From the NCBI GenBank assembly GCA_947489925.1, contig CANLFK010000112.1, positions 1 to 7,481 of the forward strand: a stretch of DNA of 7,481 nucleotides, read 5' to 3'. Below, in pieces: positions 1 through 5,930 of the stretch. The notes beneath the pieces are model-generated. The model saw nothing but the letters and a program-made list of their open reading frames with translations, had not been told where the DNA came from and made no database searches. The translations under genes were made by a program, and so were the position numbers. Position 1 is the stretch's first letter. Each line of letters opens with the position of its first letter. The stretch is from Candidatus Caenarcanales bacterium (GTDB taxonomy: Bacteria > Cyanobacteriota > Vampirovibrionia > Caenarcaniphilales > Caenarcanaceae).

Positions 1-372
1 GGTTTTTCGTGAATTATAATTTTGTTTGACCGAATATTCAAAATCAATAAACTGAAACTCATGTACGCCAAGTTCAGTACCTTTTTGCAGAATTAATTCC
101 GTTTTATCTGGATTTTTTAAAATGGGTAATAAAAGATTAATTTTAGTTTTAAGATGATTGACTTGGCTGATTTCATCAATTATTTCAAATTTAATTTGCT
201 TATTTTCCAAACAAATAATTTTCAAGCGAAAAACTGTATTTTGCCAAAGTCCTTCAATATAATCACCCAAAGCAAGTCTTAAAACTTTTCGTATTTGAAA
301 AACCTGCTCTAAATCATCAATTAGACTTTTTTCGCTTGGATTATTTTTTAAAACGAATCTATACTTTCGCAT
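1..372 (-). CDS. rsmE: 16S rRNA (uracil-1498-N3)-methyltransferase RsmE, N-terminal part, cut by window edge
   Basis: An uninterrupted minus-strand frame starts at ATG 372-370 and runs off the left edge, giving 124 residues. RsmE methylates N3 of U1498 in 16S rRNA, using S-adenosylmethionine, on the assembled 30S subunit in the cytoplasm. The visible part is the N-terminal PUA-like RNA-binding domain, with IRKVLRLALGDYI at about residues 26-38 matching the family's 'H-x-x-K-V-L-R-L-x-x-G-D' block. It continues into the first part of the SPOUT methyltransferase domain, with NPDKTELILQKGTELGV at about residues 88-104, the family's 'K-x-x-k-x-E-x-i-x-q-K-x-t-E-L-G-V' signature. The SAM-binding knot lies outside the window. 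Its ATG shares one base with the stop codon of the upstream hibernation factor gene (TAATG), so the two are probably co-transcribed and translationally coupled. The family call rests on motifs recognised by eye. Confidence 0.85.
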   Translation of the reverse strand, partial: MRKYRFVLKNNPSEKSLIDDLEQVFQIRKVLRLALGDYIEGLWQNTVFRLKIICLENKQIKFEIIDEISQVNHLKTKINLLLPILKNPDKTELILQKGTELGVHEFQFIDFEYSVKQNYNSRKT

Positions 373-683
373 TAAGACTTTAAGGCTTTGTCTTTTTCTT
401 TTTGTAAAATTTTCAAGGTTTTATCAATTGCTTCATCAATACTTTTATATAAATCTGGACTAGACACTTTGCAATGCACATCTTCAACACTAACTTTAGG
501 AGCATGAATATGAATTTCAATAATTTGATTATCTATAATTTTAGAATTTTTTTCGACTTCTAAGATTATATTGGCTTCAATAATATTATGAATATGCTCA
601 GCTAAATAAGTTAATTTATTATTGACATAAGTTTTTATAGCTTCAGTTAATTCAAAATGCCTAGCAGTAAGAGAAATTTTCAT
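372..683 (-). CDS. hpf: Ribosome hibernation promoting factor, short form (HPF/RaiA/YfiA family)
   Basis: This 103-residue protein belongs to the HPF/RaiA family, which binds the decoding region of the 30S subunit and silences ribosomes in stationary phase or stress. It begins with the typical beta strand MKISLTARHFELTEAIKTYV. It ends with the family helix SPDLYKSIDEAIDKTLKILQKEKDK, corresponding to the usual 'D-M-Y-x-a-I-D-x-a' block. The length fits a single S30AE domain. The C-terminal dimerisation domain of long HPF, which pairs 70S ribosomes into 100S dimers, is absent, so it is a short-form factor (HPF or RaiA subtype not decided). ATG 683 is chosen because the conserved first strand begins there. 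No Shine-Dalgarno motif precedes it. Its stop overlaps the rsmE start by one base, suggesting a small operon devoted to the 30S subunit. Confidence 0.9.
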   Translation of the reverse strand: MKISLTARHFELTEAIKTYVNNKLTYLAEHIHNIIEANIILEVEKNSKIIDNQIIEIHIHAPKVSVEDVHCKVSSPDLYKSIDEAIDKTLKILQKEKDKALKS

Positions 684-806
684 AAGAGTTTAATTAAGTC
701 AGATTTATAATAATTTTAGTATAACTTGACTCATAAAGATAAAAAATTCCTTAAATATCGCTAAAATAAAGTTCTTAATTAATTACTTTTACTTTGCAAA
801 ATATTC
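684..806. promoter_or_regulatory. Divergent promoter region between hpf (minus) and leuD (plus)
   Basis: These 123 bp lie between two divergent starts, so both promoters should be here. On the plus strand a perfect TATAAT sits at 706-711 without a good -35. A separate TTGACT (726-731) lies 19 bp ahead of TTAAAT (751-756). On the minus strand TATACT (723-718) is a plausible -10 for hpf, with only a poor T-rich -35. In such AT-rich DNA these matches are weak evidence individually. The placement between divergent genes is the stronger argument. Confidence 0.4.
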
Positions 807-1394
807 ATGGCTTTAGAAAAAATTAAATCAGTAATGGGCAAAGCTGTTTTAGTAGCTGGAGATGATATTGATACAGACCGTATTATTCCAGCTAGATTTA
901 TGAAATGCGTTACTTTTGAAGGTTTGGGGCAATACAGTTTTTATGATGTTCGTTTTGACCAAGACAATAAATCTTTAAATCATGTTTTGGATCAGCCAGA
1001 AAATCGTTTTGCTAATATTTTAATCAGTGGAGCTAATTTTGGCTGTGGCTCTTCACGGGAACATGCACCACAAGCACTTTTTTACTTTGGTTTTCGGGCA
1101 ATTATTGCTCAATCTTTTGCGGAAATCTTTTTTGGTAATTGCACTACTTTAGGTATTCCGTGCATATCTTTAAGCAAAGACAATATAAATTTATTAGTAA
1201 AAACCTTAAAAGAAAATAATTCTGAAATTAAAATTAACCTAGAAAATAAATTAATTGAAACTGAAGATTTAACAATTCAATTTGAAATGCCAGAACAAGC
1301 TCTTAAGTCTTTAATTGACGGTAAATGGGATTCTTTGGCTGATTTGCTGGACAATATGCCCCAAGTAAAAGAATTAGAAAAACAATTAGTTTAA
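807..1394 (+). CDS. leuD: 3-isopropylmalate dehydratase small subunit LeuD
   Basis: LeuD is the small, swivelling-domain subunit of isopropylmalate isomerase (LeuCD). Together with the iron-sulfur subunit LeuC it interconverts 2- and 3-isopropylmalate in leucine biosynthesis. The 195-residue length is normal. Diagnostic motifs are GDDIDTDRIIPARF (residues 18-31), the substrate-binding block ANFGCGSSREHAPQAL (76-91), and AQSFAEIFFGNCTTLGIPC (101-119). The KCVTFEGLG stretch after the first motif looks like the cyanobacterial subgroup. ATG 807 is used; ATG 834 (residue 10) would also keep all conserved blocks. No leuC, leuA or leuB is in the window, so the subunits are encoded apart or leuC lies elsewhere. 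A homoaconitase-type small subunit is the main alternative. The gene converges on trpD with a 76-bp gap. Confidence 0.93.
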   Translation: MALEKIKSVMGKAVLVAGDDIDTDRIIPARFMKCVTFEGLGQYSFYDVRFDQDNKSLNHVLDQPENRFANILISGANFGCGSSREHAPQALFYFGFRAIIAQSFAEIFFGNCTTLGIPCISLSKDNINLLVKTLKENNSEIKINLENKLIETEDLTIQFEMPEQALKSLIDGKWDSLADLLDNMPQVKELEKQLV

Positions 1395-1404
1395 TGATGG
1401 TTTT

Positions 1405-1424
1405 AGCTTTTGTCTTAAGAAGCT
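1405..1424 (+). terminator. Candidate weak hairpin terminator after leuD
   Basis: A 7-bp stem with one G-U pair and a 6-nt loop lies 10 bp after the leuD stop: AGCTTTT at 1405-1411 pairs with AAGAAGCT at the right arm ending at 1424. The downstream stretch is pyrimidine-rich (GTCTTTCTGTT) rather than a clean T run, so termination may be inefficient. It lies in the short gap between convergent leuD and trpD, where a terminator is expected. Confidence 0.35.
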
Positions 1425-1470
1425 GTCTTTCTGTTACTAATTCCAAATTTACTCAGGTGTTATTTTTCCC

Positions 1471-2505
1471 TTAGCTCGTAATTACTTTTTTATAAGAATG
1501 CCAAAAATCTAATAATTTACCAGATTTGAGTATTTCTTCAGCTTGTTGAAAGCCAATTAAAGCATTTTCTGATTTGCCATAAAGCCATAAAATTAAACCA
1601 GCATTAAATAAAATTGTCTTTTCAATGGCTGGGCTTGCTTTGCTATTTATAAAATCAAAAAATATTTGGGCATTTTGGGCTGGATTTCCACCTTGAATTT
1701 CGGATAAATCATAATATTTATTTAGTCCTAAGTCCTTGGGATCGATTTCTGATTGAGTGATTTTATCGTTTTCTAAAAGCCAAATTTTATTTAAGCCGCA
1801 TAAGCTTCCTTCATCTAAACAGGGAAAACCGTGAATAACTAAAGCTTTTTTTCTTTTTAATAATTGCAAAGTTTCAATCATTAAATTTCCCCACTCTGGC
1901 TTTGGCACTCCAATAATCTGATAATTAAGTTTTACTGGATTTGTTAAAGTTCCAATTAGACCAGTTTGTCCTGCAAAACCTAATTCTTTACAAATTGACT
2001 TCCAGCTTCCCAAAACATTTTTCATAATTGGAGAAGAAATAAAAACCAAATTTGTTCTCTCGAGTAATGTTTTTATTTGTGCTGGCTCGCTAAAACAAGG
2101 AATTCCAATTGCTTCCAAAAAATCAATACTTCCAGAAGCACTAGTTGTTTTGCGTCCTCCATGTTTAGCAATTTTGACACCAGCCGCCGCCGCCACAAAA
2201 GCACTAGTTGTCGAAATATTAAAAGTCTGAGCATTGTCTCCGCCCGTTCCACAGCAATCTATTATCTCAAGTCCAGTTTCAAGGCGACCAATTAAATTTA
2301 AAAGACAATTTACAATTAAAAATAATTCTGGCGGATTTTCACCTTTTACTTTCCAAGCTGTGGTTAAAGCCGCTTTTTTTATATCTGAAATATCTGGATT
2401 AGCCAATAAATTTATAAAACTTTCTGCTTCAGCTTCGGTGCAAAGACTTTGTTTTTTTTCAAATATTTCAATTAATCGAAAGAAGGAATTTAATAAATCT
2501 GGCAT
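1471..2505 (-). CDS. trpD: Divergent anthranilate phosphoribosyltransferase (TrpD-like)
   Basis: TrpD transfers phosphoribose from PRPP to anthranilate in tryptophan synthesis. The fold is clear over 344 residues, the usual length. It has a helical N-terminal domain, PRPP loop CCGTGGDNAQTFNISTTSA (84-102), KHGGRKTTSASGSIDFLEAIG (114-134), TLTNP (186-190), VIHGFPCLDEGS with metal-binding D231-E232, GGNP (272-275) and NAGLILWLYG (301-310). The acceptor site is odd. The usual KHGNR reads KHGGR, so the Asn is lost (G117). The His-Pro of the 'A-P-x-x-H-P-A' block is K162-N163. The Arg that binds anthranilate's carboxylate aligns with C172. The 'FNLLGPLTNP' block reads TGLIGTLTNP. PRPP chemistry is therefore likely, but the acceptor is uncertain: it may be a divergent true TrpD or a paralogue with another substrate. 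No other trp gene is nearby. The ATG has no Shine-Dalgarno motif. The gene is divergent from ppa. Confidence 0.82.
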   Translation of the reverse strand: MPDLLNSFFRLIEIFEKKQSLCTEAEAESFINLLANPDISDIKKAALTTAWKVKGENPPELFLIVNCLLNLIGRLETGLEIIDCCGTGGDNAQTFNISTTSAFVAAAAGVKIAKHGGRKTTSASGSIDFLEAIGIPCFSEPAQIKTLLERTNLVFISSPIMKNVLGSWKSICKELGFAGQTGLIGTLTNPVKLNYQIIGVPKPEWGNLMIETLQLLKRKKALVIHGFPCLDEGSLCGLNKIWLLENDKITQSEIDPKDLGLNKYYDLSEIQGGNPAQNAQIFFDFINSKASPAIEKTILFNAGLILWLYGKSENALIGFQQAEEILKSGKLLDFWHSYKKVITS

Positions 2506-2575
2506 AAATATATTTTTACTAATTTACGGTTTTAATTTTAACTAGGACTAAACACAAAAGCAGAAAATAAAATGC

Positions 2576-2604
2576 TTGAGAAAAGATAATTTGAAGGTTA
2601 AACT
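2576..2604 (+). promoter_or_regulatory. Candidate sigma-70-type promoter for ppa
   Basis: TTGAGA (2576-2581) and TAAACT (2599-2604) are separated by exactly 17 bp. That is 5 of 6 and 4 of 6 matches to the -35 and -10 consensus. It lies in the 145-bp gap between divergent trpD and ppa and points at ppa, with a predicted leader of about 40 nt. It is the best-spaced promoter match seen in the window, but AT-rich DNA yields chance matches easily. Confidence 0.45.
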
Positions 2605-2650
2605 ACTAAAATCAAATAACTTTAATTAAACTAAAAAACTTTTTAAATTC

Positions 2651-3196
2651 ATGAATAAATCAAATTGCTGGCATTCAGTCTCAACTGGAGACAATATACC
2701 CGAAGTTGTAAATGGTATTATTGAAATAAGCAAAGGCTCAAAGGCTAAATATGAAATAGACAAAGAAAGTGGACTTTTAAAATTAGACCGAATTTTGGCT
2801 TCAGCTGTGCATTATCCAGCCAATTATGGTTTTATTCCGCAAACTTATTGTGATGATAAAGATCCACTTGATATTTTGATACTTTGTTCCGAAAATATAC
2901 AACCTTTATGCCTTGTAGAAGCTAAGGTAATTGGGGCAATGATTATGATAGATAATGATGAAATGGACGATAAAATTATTGCAGTTGCCAAAAATGATAA
3001 AACCTTAAATTATTTAAATGACCTTTCAGAGTTGCCAGAATATATCTTGAAAGAAATAAAAATGTTTTTTGAAGACTATAAAAAATTAGAAAAGAAAAAA
3101 GTTGAAGTTAAAGAATTTGTTAATAATAAAAAGGCTTTTGAAATAGTCTTAGAGAGCATTAAACTTTATAATTCAGAAATTAGACCAAATTTATAA
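2651..3196 (+). CDS. ppa: Inorganic pyrophosphatase, soluble family I
   Basis: This cytoplasmic Mg-dependent enzyme hydrolyses pyrophosphate to phosphate and so pulls biosynthetic reactions forward. The 181 residues match bacterial family I length. All residues known from the E. coli active site can be placed: E25, K33, E35, R47, Y55, Y59, D69, D71, D74, D101, D106, K108, Y143 and K144. The core reads RILASAVHYPANYGFIPQTY and then DDKDPLD. One small deviation is K70 in 'D-K-D-P-L-D', where the usual signature has Gly, Asn, Ser or Asp. The N-terminus begins with a short extension (MNKSNCWHSVSTGDN) before the conserved 'I-P-E-V-V-N-G-I-I-E-I' strand. ATG 2651 has no Shine-Dalgarno motif. An HTTM membrane protein gene follows 68 bp downstream on the same strand, possibly co-transcribed. 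Confidence 0.95.
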   Translation: MNKSNCWHSVSTGDNIPEVVNGIIEISKGSKAKYEIDKESGLLKLDRILASAVHYPANYGFIPQTYCDDKDPLDILILCSENIQPLCLVEAKVIGAMIMIDNDEMDDKIIAVAKNDKTLNYLNDLSELPEYILKEIKMFFEDYKKLEKKKVEVKEFVNNKKAFEIVLESIKLYNSEIRPNL

Positions 3197-3264
3197 TTTA
3201 AAAAAACTTCTTGTTAAAAATACCTGAAAGAGTGATAATTTTTGCGTAATTATAAATTTAAATT

Positions 3265-4791
3265 ATGTATGAATTATTAAAGAAACTTTTTGGAATAGAT
3301 TATCGTGCATTAGCTGTTTTCCGAATATTAATTGGATTATTATTAATTATTGAAATATTATTTGAGCAATTAGGCGATTTGGCAAGTCTTTATACTGATG
3401 AGGGAATATTGCCAAGACAGTTAATAATCGCTTTGTCCCAAGCTTCCTTTCCTTGGCGTATTTCAATTCATTTGGCTAATGGTAATTATTTTTTTCAATT
3501 ATTTCTTACAATTGTTCAGCTTATATTTGCTTTTTGGCTTTGCATTGGTTATAGAACTAAATTAGCTACTTTTATTTCTTGGTACTTTATCACTTCTGTT
3601 TTGGGTCGTACTTTGTTTATATTTAATGGCGGAGATTATTTATTAAGGCTTTTATTATTTTGGTCAATTTTTACGCCTTTGGGCAAGGTCTGGTCAATTG
3701 ATAGTTTCTTGCTTAAAAAGAATACAAATAATAAAAATCAAGAGACAATCAGTTTTGCGGCGGGAACAGCGGCTTTATTGTTTCAAATGTTTTTATTATA
3801 CTTTTTTTCTGGTCTTATCAAATCTCGTGAAACGGGCTGGATTTCTGGTGATGCCGTTTACTATTCGCTTAATATAGATTATTTAACTACTCCTTTAGGT
3901 AATTGGTTAGGAAAATTCCCTGAAATAAGTGAACCTTTAAGTTATGCAACTATTTGTATTGAATTAATTGGGGCTGTACTTTTATTTAGTCCATTATTTA
4001 CAAACTTTTTTAGATATTTGAGTATTATTTTATTTTTAGGTCTTCAAGTGGGCTTTTACTTATGTATGGCTCCAGCCGTTGGTTTATTTCCTTTTGTCTC
4101 TACAATTGGTATTATTCCGTTTTTACCAAGCAATTTTTGGAATTATTTAAGTAGTTTGAGTATAAAAAATATAGTACAAAATTTATTTAATAAAATACAA
4201 AGCAATAAAGTTTTTATACAAATAATTAGTCAGCTTAAACCTCCTACAGACAGAATTATTGATAATAAATATAAAATTACTGGTAATATATTAATATTGT
4301 TTTTTATGCTTTATTGTTTAGTTTCTAATTTAAGTGTTATTTATCCAAGTAAAATTAGAATACCAAGTCAATTAAGTTTTATTGGTGGGATTTTACACCT
4401 TGATCAAGGCTGGAATATGTTTGAAAAGCCAAATGGTTTTTATACTTTCTGGAATGTTTATTTAGCAAAACTTAAAAATGGTAAACAATTAGATTTATTT
4501 CAGAATACAGAAAAAATTAATTGGCAAAAACCTAAAAACTTGGCTCAATATTATCGAAATAGTCACTGGAACTGTTTATCTGCCGCCATCAATAGTACTT
4601 ATAAAGATTATTTACCCGCTTATTTGGCTGATTATTTATGCAGAAATTGGAATACTAAACATAAATTAATTGAAGAAAAAATGACTGAAATGGAAATCTA
4701 TAATATGAGTCAAGCACCATCTCCGCCAGAAGAGAAGGGAATACCAGCTGAAATACAAAAATCTTTATTATATAAATACAAATGCCCTTAA
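3265..4791 (+). CDS. HTTM-domain integral membrane protein (vitamin K-dependent gamma-carboxylase-like membrane domain)
   Basis: This 508-residue polytopic membrane protein has the layout of bacterial HTTM proteins, whose membrane domain is homologous to that of vitamin K-dependent gamma-carboxylase. Hydrophobic segments lie at about 17-37, 75-95, 99-119, 124-142, 162-185, 226-247, 248-272, 273-290 and 337-360. Family-like features are IDYRALAVFRILIG (11-24), YTDEGILPR (43-51), and a loop with KSRETGWISGDAVYYSLN (186-203). The C-terminal soluble region (about 375-508) has HLDQGWNMFEKPNGFYTFW, then NGKQLDLFQ, a W-x-K-P block, and YLCRNWN (457-463), as in other HTTM proteins. Biochemical function is unknown for most of this family, and carboxylase activity should not be assumed. 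It follows ppa by 68 bp and converges on the methylase with a 29-bp gap and no visible hairpin. Confidence 0.8.
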   Translation: MYELLKKLFGIDYRALAVFRILIGLLLIIEILFEQLGDLASLYTDEGILPRQLIIALSQASFPWRISIHLANGNYFFQLFLTIVQLIFAFWLCIGYRTKLATFISWYFITSVLGRTLFIFNGGDYLLRLLLFWSIFTPLGKVWSIDSFLLKKNTNNKNQETISFAAGTAALLFQMFLLYFFSGLIKSRETGWISGDAVYYSLNIDYLTTPLGNWLGKFPEISEPLSYATICIELIGAVLLFSPLFTNFFRYLSIILFLGLQVGFYLCMAPAVGLFPFVSTIGIIPFLPSNFWNYLSSLSIKNIVQNLFNKIQSNKVFIQIISQLKPPTDRIIDNKYKITGNILILFFMLYCLVSNLSVIYPSKIRIPSQLSFIGGILHLDQGWNMFEKPNGFYTFWNVYLAKLKNGKQLDLFQNTEKINWQKPKNLAQYYRNSHWNCLSAAINSTYKDYLPAYLADYLCRNWNTKHKLIEEKMTEMEIYNMSQAPSPPEEKGIPAEIQKSLLYKYKCP

Positions 4792-4820
4792 TTTAATAAT
4801 TCAATGTATTTAAACCAATT

Positions 4821-5519
4821 TTAATAGTTTTTTATAATAACTTCAGTAATTTTTCCCCTTTTAGTCGCAGCGGAATTAATTGCCCTAGAAGCAAAAACAA
4901 GATTAATTTTATAGTCTCGATATAATTCATGAATGAATGGAGTATCTGAGTTTGATAGCATAAAAAAAACACCTCTCTTATTTAATTCATTACAAAGATT
5001 TCTTAATTCTTCTTGATTGTGTTTATTAAAGCCTTGCTTTGTGTAAGAAGTAAAATCAGAAGTTTCATTGAGTGGTACATAAGGCGGATCAAAATATACA
5101 AAGTCCCCTTTTTCAGTAAAATCTAAAATTTTTGAGAAATCAGCTAATTCAATTTGTGTTGTTTTTAATGCTTTATGACAAGCGAGTAAATTTTCTTCAT
5201 TACAAATTGTAGGATTTAAGTATTTTCCAAATGGTACATTAAAATACCCTTTACTGTTTACACGATATAATCCATTAAAACAAGTTCTATTTAGATAAAT
5301 AAACCTACTAGCTTTTTGAACATTTGACCAGTTTATATAATTCTCTTCTCTGTCGGCTTTTCTAATTTCTTGAAAATACTCTGCTGAATTTTTGTGCTTT
5401 TGTAAATCATTAATGAGTTCTTGTACTTCTGTCTGTATCGTTTTATACAAATTAATTAATTCTGGATTTAAGTAAGAAGACATTAAAAGTGTGGTAAAAA
5501 AAGAGAATGAGACAAGCAC
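4821..5519 (-). pseudogene. dam: C-terminal part of split Dam-type DNA adenine N6-methyltransferase
   Basis: This frame carries the larger part of a D12-class (Dam/DpnM-type) methyltransferase, which methylates adenine in GATC. Homology begins at residue 18 with NPELINLYKTI and covers the rest of the enzyme. It includes ASRFIYLNRTCFNGLYRVN (70-88), YFNVPFGKY (92-100), catalytic motif IV DPPY (144-147), FTSYTKQGF (156-164), MLSNSDTP (187-194) and the terminal ITEVIIKNY. The first 17 residues come from the inserted DNA and look non-homologous. The frame opens at GTG 5519, with an ATG at 5483, and neither has a ribosome-binding site. Joined after SDI of the upstream part it gives a 283-residue enzyme, close to E. 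coli Dam (278). No catalytic motif is lost, so the break is recent, or the halves are made separately and assemble. No restriction endonuclease is nearby, so it would be a solitary methylase. Confidence 0.82.
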
Positions 5520-5581
5520 TCACTCAATGAAATATTAAATTCCATCGGCATAAAATACCATATTTCTTTTGTTTAGGTACT
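5469..5581 (-). other. 113-bp insertion of unknown origin interrupting dam
   Basis: Reading on the minus strand, the codons for Ser-Asp-Ile end at 5582 and those for Asn-Pro-Glu begin at 5468. In Dam proteins these residues are contiguous (SDINPELINLY), so 113 bp are extra. The length is not a multiple of three, and the first frame reaches TAA after only two added codons. TAAGTA at 5469-5474 and its complement TACTTA at 5578-5583 form 6-bp inverted repeats at the edges. A TAA flanks the extra DNA on both sides, which could be a 3-bp target duplication. A hairpin (GAGTGAG, 7-nt loop, CTCATTC) lies inside. There is no open frame of note and no group II intron end motif. It could be a miniature element remnant. 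These repeats are short enough to arise by chance in AT-rich DNA. Confidence 0.65.
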
Positions 5582-5785
5582 TATATCAGAAATATAAGCA
5601 TTGTTTACGGTTAATGAAAAAAAGAATGCTCCTCCACCAATAAATGGTTCAAAATATCGCTTGAAATTATTAGGTTTAAATTCAATAAGTTTATTTAATA
5701 ATTGCCTTTTCCCTCCAACCCACTTTATAAACGGTTGAGCTTGATTTTTAGTTTTTGGGTACTCTCGCAATATTGTTTGTGTCAT
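5573..5785 (-). pseudogene. dam: N-terminal part of split Dam-type DNA adenine N6-methyltransferase
   Basis: This fragment holds the first 68 homologous residues of the methylase. It includes motif X, PFIKWVGGKRQLLNKLI (about residues 18-34 from ATG 5785), and the S-adenosylmethionine-binding motif I region RYFEPFIGGGAFFF (about 43-56). It then reads NNAYISDI before the frame meets inserted DNA and stops at TAA 5575-5573. ATG 5785 is preferred over an in-frame TTG at 5797 because homologues begin close to motif X. Alone the fragment can bind neither target nor complete the active site, since DPPY lies in the downstream part. The break falls between motif I and the target-recognition region. 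It is divergent from the secreted repeat protein, with a 145-bp gap. Confidence 0.82.
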
Positions 5786-5930
5786 TAGCGATTTCAATTG
5801 TAGTAATTTTATAAAATGCTCATGCTGTTTTTCATGACCTTCATAAAATAATAAGATTATTTAAGTAAGCAATATAATTAAGATTAATTTATAATTCATA
5901 ATTTCAAATTTATCTTTAATTACAAATTAA
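5786..5930. promoter_or_regulatory. Divergent intergenic region between dam and the repeat-protein gene, with TATAAT box
   Basis: This 145-bp AT-rich gap must serve two divergent genes. On the plus strand a perfect TATAAT at 5873-5878 is a plausible -10 for the repeat-protein gene. The -35 position (about 5850-5855) has no recognisable TTGACA. I see no convincing minus-strand promoter for dam, and no GATC site in the gap. Confidence 0.35.

Noticed and set aside
2077..2545. Two plus-strand open frames opposite trpD
   Set aside because: They lie antisense to conserved TrpD motifs, have low-quality Ser/Thr-rich composition and no homology I recognise.
5469..5581. Programmed translational bypass of the dam insertion (an ACC before TAA, and a second ACC in the downstream frame, with a hairpin between)
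   Set aside because: Matching codons at both sides and a small hairpin are easily found by chance, the gap is longer than the classic 50-nt phage T4 gene 60 case, and it would leave ten extra residues in a conserved block.
5469..5581. Self-splicing intron or intein in dam
   Set aside because: 113 bp is too short for a functional group I or group II intron, group II end motifs are missing, and the insert is not an open frame, so it is not an intein.
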